64,000 bases of DNA from assembly GCF_006337065.1 (NCBI RefSeq), contig NZ_CP040872.1:496001-560000 (forward strand), read 5' to 3'. Positions 61,788 through 64,000 of this stretch are shown in pieces. Source of the stretch: Agromyces laixinhei (GTDB taxonomy: Bacteria > Actinomycetota > Actinomycetes > Actinomycetales > Microbacteriaceae). Each line of letters begins with the position of its first letter. The stretch's first letter is position 1. The notes beneath the pieces are model-generated. The model made no database searches, was not told where the DNA came from, and worked only from the letters and a program-made list of their open reading frames with translations. The position numbers and the translations under genes are program-made.

Positions 61788-64000
61788 TCAGCCGCAGGAG
61801 CGCGCTTCGTAGTCCGCCGTGAGTGTCGTCGTCGCATCAGCGCCGTTCACGGTTGCACTGGCTTCGAACGTGACCGTTCCGTCTGGCACGCTCGATGCGC
61901 GGGTGGTGAACGAGTGCACCGCGTTCTTGCCCGCCGAAACGCTCGCGAACGACTTCTCTCCGTACGTCGAGCTCACGAGAAGCGAGATCGGCACGGTCTC
62001 GCGGTTGGTCGCCTTGACCGTGACATACGCCTTCGAGCCCACGCACCGGGTCTCGGCGACGGCGTCGAACTGCACCTGCGGCGCCGCCACCTCGCACTTC
62101 GCCCAGATGTTCGCCCAGTCGCCGTGGTCCTGGCCGACCCCGCCCTGCGGGTCGAGCACGAGGTCGAGCCGGTCGACGCCCGTCACGTCGACGACCGCGC
62201 TGCCGGTGGCGCTCGCCGCCGTCATGACCGCAGGGGAGCGCCACAGCTCGCTGTCGTCGCCGCGAACGAGGAACAGGATGGAACCGCCCGCGGCGATCTC
62301 GTCGTCGATGCCGTAGTCGAAGGAGACCGCGTTGCACTTGCCGCCGAGCTCGAGCGAGATCGTCGATGCGGCGTGCGCGCCGAAGCCCTTCGGGTACTGC
62401 TTGCCGCCGAGCGAGATCGCTGCGCCGTCGCCGGCGGCGTCCTCGCCGTTCGACCGATCGATCTCGACCGGACCCCAGCCGTTCGTCGCCTGCGTCAACT
62501 CCGCGTCGGAGAGGAAGTACCCGCCCGCCACGAGGCTGACGTCGTTCGACGCGAGCACGGCTCCGTCGTCGGTCGAGAGCTCGAGATGCAGTTCGTCGAG
62601 GCCGCTGCGCCCCTGCGGGTCGAGCACGAGCTCGACCACCTGGGTGTCCCCGGGGGCCACGGTGACGCTCACCGGCGCTCCGGCGAAGGTCGCGAGGCCC
62701 GTGGCCGCGAGCGTGACCGTTCGCGCCTCGGCCCCGAGGTTCCGCACAGGAATGCTCGCGGTGATCGTGTCGAGCGGGCTCGCGACGCTGATGCGATCGA
62801 GCTCGATCGGTGCGAGCGGAGCGACGGCGTCCACGATGCCGGCCCGCACGGTCACCGCCTCGATCACGCGATCACCGTCGGCCGAGACGACGACGTCCGC
62901 CGTGAACCTCTCCCCTGGGGCACCGCTCACGGGCATCGTCACGGTCCACGTGCCGGTCGTGCCCGCTGCGATGGGTTCGTCGCCCTGATGCGAGGTGACG
63001 CTGGTCGCGCCGGGCACGTCGACCGTCACGCCGGTCAGCGGTTCCGTGCCCGCGGTGACCGTCACGTCGAAGGTGGCGATGCCGCCGGCAGCGACCACGC
63101 CGCCCTCGATCGACGCGTCGACATCGGCGCCGTCGGCGTTCGACAGCGCGGTGATCAGTGCGGCGCGGTGGTCGAGCATCGTCGCCCACGCCGCAGGCGT
63201 TGACGCGCCCGCAGGGTCGATACCGGCGAGGGCGGCCGCGACGACCGGGTGATCGGAGCCGAGCTCCGCCTTGGCGATGTCGAGCAGTTCGGCGTCGTCC
63301 TGCCCGTCGCGGAACAGCTCCCATCGGGTCGACGAGACCGGGCCGTCCTCGCCCGGATAGATGATGTACTCGTCACCCTGGCCGTAGCGGAAGCTCGGGT
63401 CGGCGTACACATCCTCGGGCCATGAGTTGTACGTCCACCGCAGGTAGCCGTCGAGGTCGCGCTGCTCGACGACCCAGCCCAGCGTGCGGGTGTTGTACGG
63501 GGGCGTGGGCACCACGGTGTTCGGCACCGTCGGCTCGTTCCAGGTGTAGAAGAGCGTGGGCTTGTCGGCGGCGCGGCGCTCGTCGATGAGCGATTGCGGC
63601 ACGTCGTCGAGGAAGCTCACGTTGAACGAGATCGCCTCGGCGATGTCCGCTTCGGCGAGCGAGTTGGCTGCGAGCGCGATCTTGTCGCGCCACTCGGGGC
63701 TCACCGTGTCGAGCACCGCGAAGGCGGCGTTCATGCGTGCGAGCGGCTGCTCGTCGAAGGCGAGTCGCGTGTCATCGAACCAGCCCTTCGCCTGCAGGTG
63801 CTCGGTGAACGCCGTGAGAAAGGCCTCCCACGCCTCGTTGTAGCGGGCATCGCCGACGACGACCGTCTCATCGACCCGCTCACCCGTGCGCGTGTCGGTG
63901 TAGGTGATGCGGTCGTAGTTCCGGAACTGCAGCATGGCGAAGACATGGATGTCGTTGCCGACCCCCGCGGCGCGGGCGTCGGTGACGAGGCGGTCGAAGA
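61788..64000 (-). CDS. large secreted carbohydrate-active protein (DUF4091 glycoside hydrolase-like, NPCBM domain), 5' end outside window
   Basis: About 737 codons are visible; the frame stays open to the right edge (VTDARAAGVGNDIHVFAMLQ upstream of the first Met at 63935). The first visible part ends in the DUF4091 pattern LRWTYNSWPEDVYADPSF, GDEYIIYPGEDGPVSSTRWE, LFRDGQDDAELL, found in GH123-like hydrolases. NEW3-type beta domains follow (VTVTAGTEPLTGVTVDVPGA, IPVRNLGAEARTVTLAATGL). Then an NPCBM carbohydrate-binding module (SLGGKQYPKGFGAHAASTIS, FLVRGDDSELWRSPAVMTAA, VDRLDLVLDPQGG) and a last Ig-like domain ending EARSCG. Likely acts on extracellular glycans. Confidence 0.88.
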   Translation of the reverse strand, partial: FDRLVTDARAAGVGNDIHVFAMLQFRNYDRITYTDTRTGERVDETVVVGDARYNEAWEAFLTAFTEHLQAKGWFDDTRLAFDEQPLARMNAAFAVLDTVSPEWRDKIALAANSLAEADIAEAISFNVSFLDDVPQSLIDERRAADKPTLFYTWNEPTVPNTVVPTPPYNTRTLGWVVEQRDLDGYLRWTYNSWPEDVYADPSFRYGQGDEYIIYPGEDGPVSSTRWELFRDGQDDAELLDIAKAELGSDHPVVAAALAGIDPAGASTPAAWATMLDHRAALITALSNADGADVDASIEGGVVAAGGIATFDVTVTAGTEPLTGVTVDVPGATSVTSHQGDEPIAAGTTGTWTVTMPVSGAPGERFTADVVVSADGDRVIEAVTVRAGIVDAVAPLAPIELDRISVASPLDTITASIPVRNLGAEARTVTLAATGLATFAGAPVSVTVAPGDTQVVELVLDPQGRSGLDELHLELSTDDGAVLASNDVSLVAGGYFLSDAELTQATNGWGPVEIDRSNGEDAAGDGAAISLGGKQYPKGFGAHAASTISLELGGKCNAVSFDYGIDDEIAAGGSILFLVRGDDSELWRSPAVMTAASATGSAVVDVTGVDRLDLVLDPQGGVGQDHGDWANIWAKCEVAAPQVQFDAVAETRCVGSKAYVTVKATNRETVPISLLVSSTYGEKSFASVSAGKNAVHSFTTRASSVPDGTVTFEASATVNGADATTTLTADYEARSCG

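Overview
The window comes from a high-GC actinobacterium, most probably a member of the Microbacteriaceae (Agromyces/Leifsonia-like). The support is the roughly 70% GC coding sequence, frequent GTG starts, the dnaK-grpE-dnaJ-hspR operon with HAIR operators, a bifunctional-type Dcd, the clpS-DUF2017 pair and many GGATGCC/GGCATCC words used as hairpin stems. This assignment rests on gene content and sequence style, not on a database search.

Layout. 1-9000: an SOS-associated peptidase (cut by the edge), a tRNA-Gly(CCC), dcd, an alpha/beta hydrolase divergent from a TetR regulator, a divergent pair of histidine-rich MarR-type regulators, two membrane genes and a RIO-type kinase. 9100-10000: decayed VapBC and TOPRIM genes. 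10700-15050: the heat-shock operon. 15089-26763: a secreted protein, an rRNA methyltransferase, clpS-DUF2017, membrane proteins, an epoxide hydrolase, then a transporter run (ClC-like, SulP, GAP, PerM) ending with two small cytoplasmic genes. 26842-30125: a lower-GC island flanked by an N-terminal fragment of a type III polyketide synthase and by the intact copy. It holds a secreted protein, membrane proteins and an IS21 IstB relic. 30126-33224: a three-gene type III PKS, methyltransferase and flavin monooxygenase operon.

33382-46775: F420- or flavin-linked oxidoreductases, a 1782-residue secreted phosphoesterase with lamin-tail domains and a LAATG sorting signal, YceI, a TetR-controlled ABC exporter with a 34-bp palindromic operator, and an N-domain-less clpB under a HAIR site. 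46779-58300: a Fic enzyme, a frameshifted MFS gene beside a broken antitoxin, a carboxylesterase, repeat-rich DNA, an alcohol dehydrogenase, a nitroreductase with a G11 tract upstream, a threonine aldolase, a NatAB-like ABC pair and an MFS transporter. 58300-61500: an ArsR-AHSA1 pair inside relic-rich DNA (DHFR-like, IS110, ChaA and a frameshifted secreted protein). 61788-64000: a large carbohydrate-active secreted protein (DUF4091 and NPCBM type) running off the edge.

The clearest functional network is the HspR regulon: HspR, made from the dnaK operon, should repress both that operon and the distant clpB through HAIR sites seen at both loci. The PKS operon and its duplicated fragment, the LTD-phosphoesterase, and the regulator pairs with unusually clear operators are the most interesting accessory parts. 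I did not see CRISPR arrays, an rRNA operon, a prophage or a convincing new defence system.
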